Positions 44,061-54,999 of a DNA stretch of 64,000 bases are shown here, piece after piece. The position numbers were made by a program, and so were the translations under genes. The stretch comes from Phoronis australis. Taxonomy: Eukaryota > Phoronida > Phoronidae. Every line of letters begins with the position of its first letter. The first letter of the stretch is position 1. Location of the stretch: contig NMRA01000211.1 in NCBI GenBank assembly GCA_002633005.1, forward strand, positions 570,790 through 634,789, read 5' to 3'. Below the pieces are notes generated by a model that saw nothing but the letters and a program-made list of their open reading frames with translations, made no database searches and was not told the DNA's origin.

Positions 44061-44828
44061 AGAGAACCACCCCTCCCTTCTGATGAAATTAACCCAAACA
44101 AAAGGCGGTTTTTGAGGCCGAAACTTGTCTTGCAGCTGCTGTACGTGAACTTGGAATCCTGCTTAATCTCAAGATTAAGCGGAAGTGAGTGTTGCGTGAA
44201 CTTGGAATACGCGAAGCAACTTGACAAGTTCACTCAAATAATCACGTTCATGTTCATAAAAATTTGCACTGCATTCAAATCAAGTTACAATTGAATAAAA
44301 TAGTGTCAATTTTAACCAACCTTTCCAACTACGAGCGATCAGTTTCACCACCCAATAATCAATTAACCCTTCACATATTCCACCTGTTCAGCGACACAAG
44401 TTACGGTAAAGGAGAAAATGGTTGATCGCGAGGCCAATAATTACAAAAATCCTTTTCACCGAACAAAAATTTCACCTTTTTGCCTTAAAGAATATTCAAT
44501 TCCAAGTTCACGCGACACTCACTTCTGCTTAATCTTGAGATTAAGCAGGATTCCAAGTTCACGCACAGCACAGCCACATAGCAAGCACTGAAACCTGGGG
44601 CTACATCAGTCTCCCTTTTGTGAATTTAGGTCAGAGGTATATATGTATACGAATGTGTCCCTCTATGATTTTTTGTGTCACTGATTACAAAAGGGAATTT
44701 CTGGTTTCCAAGTAGGTTGGATACCTTTTTGGTAGCCAAATTCTGACCTCTTGGTGGCGCACTTTCACTAGAGTAGAGAACCACCCCTCCCTTCTGATGA
44801 AATTAACCCAAACAAAAGGCGGTTTTTG
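44061..44828. repeat. 54-bp direct repeats enclosing 72-bp inverted repeats
   Basis: An identical 54-bp sequence, starting AGAGAACCACCCCTCCC, lies at 44061-44114 and 44775-44828. Between them 44137-44208 and 44499-44570 are inverted repeats of 72 bp (GTGAACTTGGAATCCTGC...), each containing a nearly perfect internal hairpin GCTTAATCT-CA-AGATTAAGC. CCTCTTGGTGGCGC, a CTCF-like core, lies at 44747-44760. It falls in the first intron of the HTH-integrase gene. Confidence 0.8.
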
Positions 44829-45092
44829 GTAAAATTTATGTCAAAAGGTGAGTTTTTCTATGAGTTTCTTACAGATGGGACCCTTTGCCGGTACTGCGAT
44901 ATAGAGTCCACTCCCTAAATGGGTGTGCATCATAATTTTCCAAATCAGAAGTACCTTCCCGACTTCCCGTAGTAGTCTTTAGACTCATAGTTAATTGTCA
45001 ACACGGGGTAGGACTCTATTCGTTTGCACAACCTCCACTGATACTATAGTACACAAATTGAGCACACCTGGCCAACAAAAAGGACAACTTAC

Positions 45093-45301
45093 TTCGCTTT
45101 CATTAAAGTGACGGTTTCTTGCAACACTTGGTCCATTGAAATATGTCTACAGCAACACTCCAGGTCACGTTTACAATCGACAACAAATTCAGACATCGTG
45201 ACATCGATCCCAGTACACAAGCTTGCACCACGAAGTTTGGCATTATAAGTGTCGCGCTTCTTCTGACCGCCATGTTGGCTTAACTCTTTTGCACTCGACA
45301 C
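45093..45301 (-). pseudogene. first exon of the HTH-integrase gene
   Basis: The frame from ATG 45301 reads MSSAKELSQHGGQKKRDTYN and later CCCRHISMDQVLQETVTLMK. It ends GCGAA/GTAAGT, a consensus donor in phase 2 that matches the acceptor of 43832. No domain is recognised. The choice of start is supported only by the absence of an upstream in-frame extension. Confidence 0.5.
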
Positions 45302-45649
45302 GCGCTTACGCTTTGCTGTTGGTCGTACTCATGTTTGGTGAAAGGAATTCCTGGAATGCACCATCACAAGAAATTGTCGTCGCCGTACCCATCATCGTTA
45401 TTAGTACTTGCTGATCGTACAAATTCCTTGAAGTCATCCAATGCACATTTCCGGGACACTTCCGTGTTCAGTAACTCTTGTTTTTGTCTCTTGGAATACT
45501 AAGTCGATATATGATTGACAGCCTTCGTTCTTGTCAGTCACCTCAAAACATGACGATCTTATTGGTTTAGTCAACACACTGTAAAACCTTAACACTGGTT
45601 GGTTCTTTTAAGAACATCCACACGAGTTCGACAGCATCATTGACGCGTC

Positions 45650-46250
45650 AGCGTGTCAAAAATGACTCGTCACGTGTCAGGAAAGACCCGTCACAAGGTG
45701 ACGCTAGTGGCGTTCCATATATGCGAGCATCACCGTCTCAACTACTACTCAGAGACGTTGGCACAGTCTATGGGCATATCCTACAAATTTCCCAAAGTTC
45801 TTACAAAGGTTAAGGAAATTCAGCAGCCGACGCAAAAAGCACTGACCCCACTACAGTAGACGGCGTCAGAGTACTCAAACACGTCCGAAAATCAACATCG
45901 ATTGCGGTTCCTTCACCAGGGACACACCTGCTGATTTTCCTAAGGATAATTCAAGCGGTATGGCAGATAAGAAGACTGACGATCAAAACGGACTCAAAAC
46001 CTTAAAATTGTCTACTAGGTGGCCCAGAATTGTCAAAGTAGTTCGAAAATAGACAGTGTTGTCGTTTCGCCCAATTTCATGAAAATTCATTTAGGAAATC
46101 CTAAGATACGAAGAAAAAATCAAATTGCGACTAGGGGGCACAGCGGTAGTCGTTAGCTTCATACAAACATCAGTCAAATCTCATTAAGATCCTATTGGAG
46201 TTTGGGCGAAACAGTAGCGGACACCGGACGCCCAGACAGAGATAAAGACT
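45650..46250 (+). repeat. dispersed repeat, copy 2 (CTCF-like monomer family)
   Basis: It aligns with 2030-2580 in the middle and with the reverse complement of 34440-34700 at its left end. Cores at 46011-46024 (TCTACTAGGTGGCC) and 46128-46141 (CGACTAGGGGGCAC) match the A and B monomers of the 38-39 kb array. Confidence 0.7.
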
Positions 46251-46799
46251 TACAAATGATACGATACCAGTCACCGGACTTTGACGTTTTTCCGAAATAT
46301 TGAAAGGTCGTCTTTGTCATCTACAAATTAATGACTTGGAATTTGTACTAACTTATCAACAAATTTAAAGGCCCATGAGTCTACCGATTGCACAGACTTG
46401 AACAACCCGTGCTTGGTGGGTGTGTCACTGACATACGCTACGGAGATGTCTTATTTTTGAGAGTTATTTCTTGGAAACCATAAAACCTTCATGTTCGAGC
46501 CGGGTTAGATGTGGCGCAGATTTATGAACCCGTTAAATTTCGAGCCCGAATCTCGTGACAGAAGTTACAGATTAGAACCTGGACGATGATAAATATTGGT
46601 TGCACTTGATTGAGTTGTGCATCTCCGCAGGATAAGACGTCTCAGATATCTAATTGGTCTGTAAGTTGGTAGTTGTCATCGAAAACCAATTAGATGTGTT
46701 AGCTGCTTAACCCAGCTACCCGGCCGGCCAACTCCATCAAGGGAACCCATTGTTAACACACTTTAGGGCAGCGCGGCAGCTAATGCACGTTTTACTTAC

Positions 46800-47130
46800 C
46801 AGGACTACAGCTTCTCTTCCCTTGCCCTTCAGCTTCATAGTAGTCCCATCCTTTTTCATCATTCAAAAACCCAGGATAGTAATGGCTAATGCAATACTCC
46901 TCGCACAGTCCGAGGCGGCTGTAGTAAGCAAACGCGTCACAAGACCTGTCGCTTTCACAACCTGCTACGCAGTGTAACCGTGAAAGAACATGGCGGGTAA
47001 CATTGACGGAGCCAAATCTTCGTGTGTTGGCAAAATATTTTAAATTGGTGATACATTTGCCAGGAGTCGCAGCCTCGGTTGCAAGAAAAAGAAAAAACGC
47101 AACTCGTAATGACGGCAAGACAGACATCAT
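46800..47130 (-). CDS. PAN-FTP secreted lectin-like protein, exon 1 (signal peptide and PAN/Apple domain)
   Basis: The frame begins MMSVLPSLRVAFFLFLATEA, a signal peptide, followed by KCITNLKYFANTRR, LHCVAGCESDRSCDAFAYYS, GLCEEYCISHYYPGF and RSCSPG. The cysteine pattern and CDAFAY core fit a PAN/Apple module. The exon ends CCTG/GTAAGT in phase 1, compatible with the acceptor at 27899 that starts the FTP domain. I infer a secreted protein of at least PAN plus one FTP domain, possibly a lectin or adhesion/immune protein. The intron is about 18.9 kb and holds the HTH-integrase pseudogene, both TTAA elements and the Gmr1-like element. A close paralog is at 9876-10206. Confidence 0.75.
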
Positions 47131-47479
47131 GCCGCTAAGACGGTTTGCCAGTTAAAACTGATTTGAGAATCGATTGGAATGTGATGCAGCTACGCATCAT
47201 TAAAGCGTTATGAAAATCATGGTGGTTACACATTATTACCGATCGCTTATGAACACAATCGAAACTTAATACGTTGGGATAGTTTGTAGTTTCGTTTGTA
47301 GTTGGGCGGAATTTGGCGAATCGAAAAACTAAACAGGATCAACATTTAAGGATGAACTCAGAATTGTTATGGGTTTGTGTTCATACGGCTTATACACTGT
47401 AACTTATATTTTATTTTTAACAACACAGTTAGGCTGGATACAATCTAATCGCAGGGATTAGAGGAGTTATGGAACAAAA

Positions 47480-47615
47480 GAGAGCTGTTCCTCCAATCGT
47501 AAATACCAGAACGGAGTTAGTCATTCGTGTAAGATACTGGCTACGCAGGTTAACCGCCCAACTTGTTCGTTTGCTATCCGATCGAACAAGTTGGGGTCAA
47601 CAGGAGAACGCCGTA
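47480..47615 (-). repeat. dispersed repeat, inverted copy 4
   Basis: Its reverse complement (GGCGTTCTCCTGTTGACC..TCGATCGGAT..GGCGGTTAAC) matches the reverse complement of 34500-34620. It contains the inverted pair AACTTGTTCG / CGAACAAGTT. Confidence 0.6.
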
Positions 47616-47619
47616 ATTT

Positions 47620-49550
47620 TTTTCCAAAATCGATAAGAGCTGCATTTAAAAATGTCAGTAATATTTTAAATTAGTTTTCCATACAATAAAAACTAACGAT
47701 TCTGTAACTTGAACATCTCGGTACAAATAGAACACGGAGGATTGCATTGTGTGAAAATCAATTGCATAGTGTTTTCAAACACAATCTCCTGCGAAGGGAT
47801 GTCTATAATAATAATGGCAGGGTAGTGTTTATTAAGGTAGTGAACATTTGAATTGAATTGCTTTTATAAGTTTCCTTTTTTAAAATAAGTAAGCAGTTGG
47901 GATACAAAATATAAGAAGGTAATTATTCTACAAGGTATTCATGCAATGGACATGCATTGAAAACCAGTGCTTAAATGAATAAATAAACATGACACCTTAG
48001 TAAAAATAAAGTTGTGCTACATTTTAACTGCAGTGAACAAGAATTTCTCATTGGTTTTTTGTTTCGGTTGTTATAGCAATTAACATTGTTTTGGAAATAA
48101 CATGGAATTTAGTTAGGTGAAAGCGTGTAGTATGGACATATTGACAATGTCTTCAAACAGATGAATCTTTAAAAATTTGCATATTGGATTTGTATGTACA
48201 AACTAATGTGAATGAATTAGTGATTATTCTTTAAGCTAGTTTTTGCAGGATTTCTAATGTGCTGATATTTTAAATCCCCATATCGTGAAACTTAATATTG
48301 ATTGAGCATGGATCAAGGTAAGGTAAATCGTAGTCAGTGCTAATAAAGTCCGGTATGTAATTTTATGTTACCTGTGGTCGAGTTCATAACGTAATCTGTA
48401 AACTCATCCACAAGTAATGGCATTTTTGTTTGGAGTTTCGAGACCTCTATTAGCTAAGAGTTTATTGTGCATCTCGATATGAAAGAGTAAACATTGATAC
48501 GTTTTAAACTTGTGTGAAACATCAAGACTTTTGTGATGTATATATAACTAACATGCCATGAGTACTTCAATCTGGCAGATGAAATGAAAAAGCACTTTTT
48601 GAAGACCACCATGAATGGCTCTCAAGAGATCAAATTTTTGGTTGAGCGACTGAGTATTGACGATCAGTATTTTGAATTATTCTTTATATAATTGCAGAAA
48701 TTCTTTCAAAACGTCAGTGTCATACTAGTTGGATTTGTTGATTTGAAACGCATTTTCGTTATCTCGATTGCTAAGTGTATCGATTAAATTATTGCCAAAG
48801 ACTCCTCGATAATGTTTGAACACTTTCCTAGGATTAAGAGTTAGATTTTCAATATTAATTAGGTTGGTCATAAAGCTTGTGTCCAGTCATATTTGGTTGT
48901 GTCAGTCATGAAATATTTGCAAAGGTACGAAACATGAACAGTCATATAAAACACAAATATATGGTGATTTATATTTTTCTCCGTTTGGAACCAGTCCAGT
49001 AATTCCTTTGTGCAGGATTGACATCGACTTCCTAGTCTCCTCATTGGACAATTGCTATTACATGTACGTGCCTCAGTTTGATCAGCTCTTGGCTCTTGGA
49101 GGGTGATGATTGTCACGTGCCCTTACGTATTTTTATCATACAATCTCGTGTTTCAGTTCAACTTCTTCGTGACGGCCACATCGACGTGCGTCTAAAACTT
49201 ATCCATTTGACCCAACCTCTACCATCCCCATTTCGACATTTCGTCGTACCTCCATGTAGCCTGTGCGTTTTATTGCCCATCTTACCATAAGTTATTATTA
49301 TTCTCTATTGTATTCATTGAAATTTTATTACGTCTTGATGAATTACCTTATGTCACCTTCCTCGGTCTCCATTTCATATCTGGTAACGAGTTTCTTCTAG
49401 CATGCTCGGATTTGGTTACAAAAAACACAACCTACGCTGTTTAGCACAACTATATATTTCCGGTCTCATGAACCCACTGGCCTTCATATATAACTCTAGT
49501 TAAAATTCTGCATGCTACACATGGCTAACAAATTAATATACCAAATACAT
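47620..49550. other. no gene recognised
   Basis: AT-rich sequence with many short frames and no structure seen. It would lie upstream of the PAN-FTP gene on the minus strand. Confidence 0.4.
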
Positions 49551-49551
49551 A

Positions 49552-49713
49552 TAGATTATTACATGGCGAAGTCGTTATCCCCCGTTATCTAGAGCCCAAA
49601 TGGATTTTGGAGAATTATTGCCCGACGGGCGTTAGCCCCGAGGGTGATAATTCTACAAAATCCAAGAGGGCTCTAGATAAGGGGGATAACGACTGAGAAC
49701 ATGTAATAATCTA
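49552..49713. repeat. near-symmetrical fold-back MITE
   Basis: Outer arms TAGATTATTACATG (49552-49565) and CATGTAATAATCTA (49700-49713) are perfect complements. Inward follow GTCGTTATCCCCC / GGGGGATAACGAC, TTATCTAGAGCCC / GGGCTCTAGATAA, GGATTTTGGAGAATTAT / ATAATTCTACAAAATCC, and a small GCCCGACGGGC centre. Almost the whole 162 bp is hairpin. It encodes nothing and has no obvious target duplication. Confidence 0.85.
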
Positions 49714-50225
49714 TTTATACCACATACTGAACGAGAAACATTGCAATGAATTGATCTACCTTTCTCGACTCGCCTCGGCTTTGTAAGTACTTTCTATGTC
49801 AGAGGACCGGGGTCGGAGGTCGTGACCTTTTAAGAAAAGCCGAGACATTTTTGTAAAATAATGCTTTTACTCAAAATCAATTGAAAAATAAAACAAAGTA
49901 GAAATAAAGTGAATCTGTAAATTAAGGCTTAGCAATTGTTATAGCTTACTAAACATTTTATCACGCTAAGCTTCGACCGGGATTATATCGTCTGCTAAAG
50001 TAGGTTACCACTAGTAACTGACTATAATGCTCAAGTCAAAGGATCCCGACGACACGATACCCGCATTCAAATAGGAGATCGGTGATTTACAAGTGAGAGA
50101 ACACGAGAGAAAAATTTCACTGAATTAAAATATCGTTTTTATGGAAATTATGCGTTTTATTTTTCATAGCGTATAAATGTCGGTGCAATGCCCTTTGCTG
50201 AACATGCGATTGGTGCGCGTGTTCA

Positions 50226-50592
50226 TTTAAGTATTCTAGTTTCACGTTCGATGACGTCAGCCGCTGAGTGGTGTAGTGGTAAAGTCGGCGACTCAAAACG
50301 CTTGAGGCCCGGGTTCGAATCCGGCCTCGGTTTCCCGCCAAAATGTTATCTCACTAGTGAGATAACATTATGGGTTATTACACGGTTGTATCTGCCATTC
50401 GAGGCTAATATTGTGGTATAAAAGAAAAATAAGTGAAGAACAGTTACACATTGTAAAGAGAACGTACTAACAATAAACTAGATAAACGCAGAGAGACTCA
50501 TAATATTTCAATTCATTTCAATAGAACTGTCTAACAATTCAATGTTGGTAGCTCTGCAATAGTGCCACTGTAAATCGTTATAGGAATAACCT
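50226..50592 (+). repeat. tRNA-derived SINE, unit 1
   Basis: The head (about 50260-50335) carries the A-box-like TGGTGTAGTGGT at 50269 and a perfect B box GGTTCGAATCC at 50312. The T stem has mismatches and the anticodon loop lacks T33, so it is a tRNA-derived pol III promoter rather than a tRNA gene. A 28-bp perfect palindrome follows at 50342-50369 and an unrelated body of about 220 bp runs to 50592. An N at 50593 follows immediately. Confidence 0.7.
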
Positions 50593-50735
50593 NCAATCAG
50601 CGATCGCTTTCAGAATTCAGTGTTTTGACCATGAATTCGAATTGGCTTTAGTTTGGCACGCAAGTCAGGCAAATGTGAGTTTTATTTGTATGTTAGAACC
50701 GATTAACTGCAACATTATTTTGACTACAGTCCCCT

Positions 50736-51102
50736 TTTAAGTATTCTAGTTTCACGTTCGATGACGTCAGCCGCTGAGTGGTGTAGTGGTAAAGTCGGCG
50801 ACTCAAAACGCTTGAGGCCCGGGTTCGAATCCGGCCTCGGTTTCCCGCCAAAATGTTATCTCACTAGTGAGATAACACTATGGGTTATTACACGGTTGTA
50901 TCTGCCATTCGAGGCTAATATTGTGGTATAAAAGAAAAATAAGTGAAGAACAGTTACACATTGTAAAGAGAACGTACTAACAATAAACTAGATAAACGCA
51001 GAGAGACTCATAATATTTCAATTCATTTCAATAGAACTGTCTAACAATTCAGTGTTGGTAGCTCTGCAATAGTGCCATTGTAAATCGTTATAGGAATAAC
51101 CT
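50736..51102 (+). repeat. tRNA-derived SINE, unit 2
   Basis: Same as 50226-50592 shifted by 510 bp, with only about three substitutions over 367 bp (one breaks the outer palindrome at 50878). The 143-bp spacer at 50593-50735 is unique. Confidence 0.75.
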
Positions 51103-51109
51103 CGAAAAA

Positions 51110-51849
51110 GAAACAAATGCCCTACATCTACATAAAAAGTTCTATCTGAATATGCAAGCTATCTAACGCACAGCACACATTCACGGTAAAAGCGCAAACG
51201 CACAACTTAGGATTCTGTCTTAACCTCGTAACAACAATTTTCTCTAATATTACATTTTTGGTAACCACTCTTGCTTCACGTCATTAGTAAGCAGCAAGAA
51301 CAAGAAGCGATCGACCTGGTGGATTTTAACGCACTAAGAGGGCCAGATATCGCGGCATCCCAACAAGTTTTAACACCTCTCTTTCTGGAGCGGCGTGTAC
51401 TTTGCAGCAGATGTCAACAACGTCTACGTTGTACTCCAACACGTCGACGCGGATGTTGACTAAATGGATAGCTTCGACTTCGTCGCTTTTTGAACCACCG
51501 CGACGCTGCTACCAATATTTCTACGCAGTTGTATTCACGGGGTGGTCCCGTCACTAATACCTTCCTTGCTGGCAAGCGACGAGATCCTTTCGCGTACAAA
51601 CGTTTGTACTCCATCGGCAATTGAGCGGTAGTGGCAAATGTGGAACCAAAGCAATTACAAGCAGAGGACTTTGTGGCTTACAAATGACCAAACAGCTGTC
51701 TTCAGTTACGGAGTGAACATGCTGCTCCAAAAGCGACGGTGGAACTTGATGTAACGTGGCGACATTTAGGACCATTTTATTTTTTTCCGTTTGAGCGCTA
51801 CGTCGACGTGATTGAGCACGAGTTCAGCATGATCAAGTAATAAATAGAC
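51110..51849. other. no gene recognised
   Basis: More GC-rich than its surroundings, with several overlapping Arg-rich frames at 51290-51780 on both strands. None has a recognisable motif. Confidence 0.3.
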
Positions 51850-52010
51850 GTGAAACTAGATCAAACCGACGTGGAAAACCCCGACGTCGATGCTGTGAAC
51901 AATGCGATTGTCCCTCATGAGCTATCAAAACTTTGGAACACAGTGGTATTAAATAAACAACTAGGCTACGTTTCCTTGACTCATTTCTGGCGTAGCTACA
52001 GTACTCTTCA
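51850..52010 (+). repeat. segment paralogous to 10384-10578
   Basis: See the 10384 entry: shared blocks ACCGACGTGGAAAA, GATGCTGTGAAC, GTCCCTCATG and TTCTGGCGTA. Possibly a degraded exon duplicated along with the PAN exons. Confidence 0.45.
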
Positions 52011-52039
52011 AGATAACATTATGGACAGTCTTTAGAGCA

Positions 52040-54330
52040 AAAATATAATTCGAAAAGCTTATCTTGACGTTATCGCTTTTCCGATCTAACAGAAGCCCTT
52101 GTTATCCCAACTTCCATGAGGAAAGAAATAACTTACTAAAGGTACACTCGATTGGATTCCTGAAATATAAAAAATCAACTAAGACAAATTGTTCCTGGCT
52201 ACGATCACCGAAAAATTGACATGCGATTGTGGCATATTTATCTTCACAAGTACAAAATCACGAATCCATTAATGGTCATGCACCCTCAATTCCATTCCAG
52301 AAATTAAGGCAAAATATGTCATTATCAACCAGATTTTTGCCAATTTCCATTGGTCTGAAAGATACCTATATTAGTGCCACAAAATCCCACTTAACAAAGA
52401 CGTGCTCTGAAAATGACGTGTCTTCCGCATCCGGATAGCACAAAGTATAGGTCATATTTGTGGATTTCTTACGTTTAAAACAACTTCAAGGAAGTGCTGA
52501 ATACCATTCGTAAAATCACTTCCCATTCACTTCATAAAATTGTCCTCAAACTTGACAAACTCCATTTTCTTAACTTTTAGCGTAGCAACGTATTTCCCAA
52601 GCGTGGTCTTACACATTAAGAGCATGTTCGCGAATGGACCAGGCAGAGGGTGATAAACGCTATGTCACAGATTCTCTTTATATTTTGTCTGTGAGATGAC
52701 ACTGGCCCCACTGACACCAGACCACCTTTATTTTTTTCAAAACGCCCCCTTTTGGTTTCCATGGATACTATTTGTTTCGGACAAGTTTTGAGCCTGGCGG
52801 CCGTTGAGTTTTAGTAAAATTCCAACAGTTACGTCACACAGTGGAAGTAACGTTGAAATATTGAACCTGTGTCATTGATCAGGTGTGACCTTGGACTACT
52901 TTATTCATGAAAATTTAAAAGATTTCGATAATTTTTGTCTGTTTTTAGAGCCGCATAAGATGAGTAATTTTAGTGATTTTTGAAACTGTCAAAATTGGCT
53001 AAATTTGTATCGCGATATCTCAGCTGGCACAGGTTTCAGAACATTTTAGTGCCATCCAGTGTGTTGAGCTATTTTAGGTCTACAAAATAAGACAAAAAAA
53101 TTTCTGGCGCGAAAGGATTTCATGTCATTTGAAGCCGAAAATGACTGGTGGTCACGCCATTTCACCACAATGAGTAATGCGAACAAACATCAACAAAAAG
53201 TGAATATTAGTTAATAGTTGGCCCGCAAACGGCGAATTAATTTTATCATTTATCGAATTTTGTATTTTCTGGGCACCGACGGTACACTACTTTATTTCTG
53301 AAAAGTGCTCGTAGTCATGGAATTAGGATACTTACTACACAAATAGCAGTAGTTTTGGCAGGACACCTTTTGCGAGAGTCGAAATTCAAATCTCACTGGT
53401 TTTACAAAGCTCAGTAATCTTATTTGCACGGCTAAAAACAAAAAAAAACACCGCCGAAAAATCATTTTCATAACATTTTCCTTCAAAAATCGTGATTGCC
53501 CCCTCCCCACTTGAGACGTTCCAAATCTTACAGTGTTGTAAAAACAAGATCATTTATTCTTGGTTTTATCAGTGATTGTCTTGTTAACAAAGATGCTTAC
53601 TGAAGGTTAGCTGTGGAGTGCGTCTGAACAAACTTTTTTGAAGGAATCTTCAAGTGGTTTTGATGCAGGGCGTTGAAAGCGGAGGACAGTGGACAGTGTC
53701 AAGGTGAAAGATTCATTGACAATTACAGGCAAATGCAAAACCACTGGTCAGATTCATTCCGTGGACGTTATATAGCCGCCAGTGGTATGACTGGCTAATG
53801 TTATCATTTTGCTATCTACGCGCAATTTGTTATGATTGACACAAGTGAAAAATGGGAGACTTTCGAGTAGCAATTGGGGCTGACTACATGGAACCAGCTA
53901 CCAGTGAGAAGATACTTCACCTGCGCAGTGAGAGGCACAGAGGAACGTACTTGAAAAAGTGTGTGATTAGTTGTGAGAAGTCTAAAGAAGTGAATTCAAA
54001 ATACTTCCCAGTCCTCCAGAGGGCAAAGGTATCCTCCATGTGATCAGCTGTTACTTGACTATATAAATGCCTCATGTTGGAAGCATGATCAAATTTTCAT
54101 CCACTGCGGAGGTCATGTGAAAGTAGAGAGGATGATAAAGGCTGCTTTCAGTATAAAGTCCATAAGTACACGACAAGTATTGTATTGTAGCTCATGTTTT
54201 TCCATGACTTCTCAGCAGACAAACAATATACAGCGTATAAACTTTGAAACTCAAGTTCAAAATATAACTTCATGCACATTGCTAAGTCTTCGAGGTGCTT
54301 TAATAGCAAGACTACCAACTTTCTAAGGCA
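52040..54330. other. no gene recognised
   Basis: Plus-strand frames at 53852-54043 and 54117-54326 are open but match nothing I recognise, and no splice structure supports them. Confidence 0.35.
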
Positions 54331-54337
54331 AAATCAC

Positions 54338-54990
54338 AGCAGAGATATCTAAAAGTGGTAACTGATCTAAGTGCTAATGGACTGTCTCAAATAGGACACT
54401 CGTATGTGAGCTGTTCAAAATACAGGTGATTTCACTTACATATACATGTACCTCCTCATACCATATAGTGCATGTAACTTTCCAGTCTGTATATACAATG
54501 TTGGACCACTTTAAAGTAAAACGTGATATTTAATGCGACTAGTACCTGGTTTAACACACATCGCTTGGTTAATTTATACAAACTACCATTGAAAACACGA
54601 GGTATCTAAATGTGTTAAAAGATCTAAATACCAGTGAATTGGCTCAAGCATAACACTCCTGATGTTAACAATTCAGAATACAGGTGACCTCGGCACCTCC
54701 CTTAACTCATCATCACATACCGTACAAATAACTCTCACTCTGCAAAAACAATGTTGGAACAGATTAAATTAAAAATCATGTTTAATGTGACTGTAATCTG
54801 GTTTAACACGGGTCATCCAGTTAAGTGGTACAAAATAGCATGGAAAAACGAGATATGTAAATGTGTTCTTTGATCTAAATGCCAGTGAATTGGTTCAAGT
54901 ATGACATTCCCAAAGTTAACCTTTCAAAATATAGGGCCCTACCATAATTTGTCATCACATACACTACATGAAACTAGCCAGTCTGCCTAC
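54338..54990 (+). repeat. tandem repeat, about 255-bp period, 2.6 copies
   Basis: The marker GATCTAARTRCYARTGRAYTG recurs at 54364, 54621 and 54872, and ATACAGGTGA, CAATGTTGGA and TGGTTTAACAC recur at matching offsets. Copies are about 70-75 percent alike, so the array is old. Confidence 0.75.
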
Positions 54991-54999
54991 CTTTCCTTG

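Noticed and set aside
50260-50335. tRNA gene
   Set aside because: The B box is perfect, but the T stem has mismatches at two of five pairs, the base before the anticodon is not T, and the unit is repeated with an unrelated 3' body. It fits a tRNA-derived SINE better.
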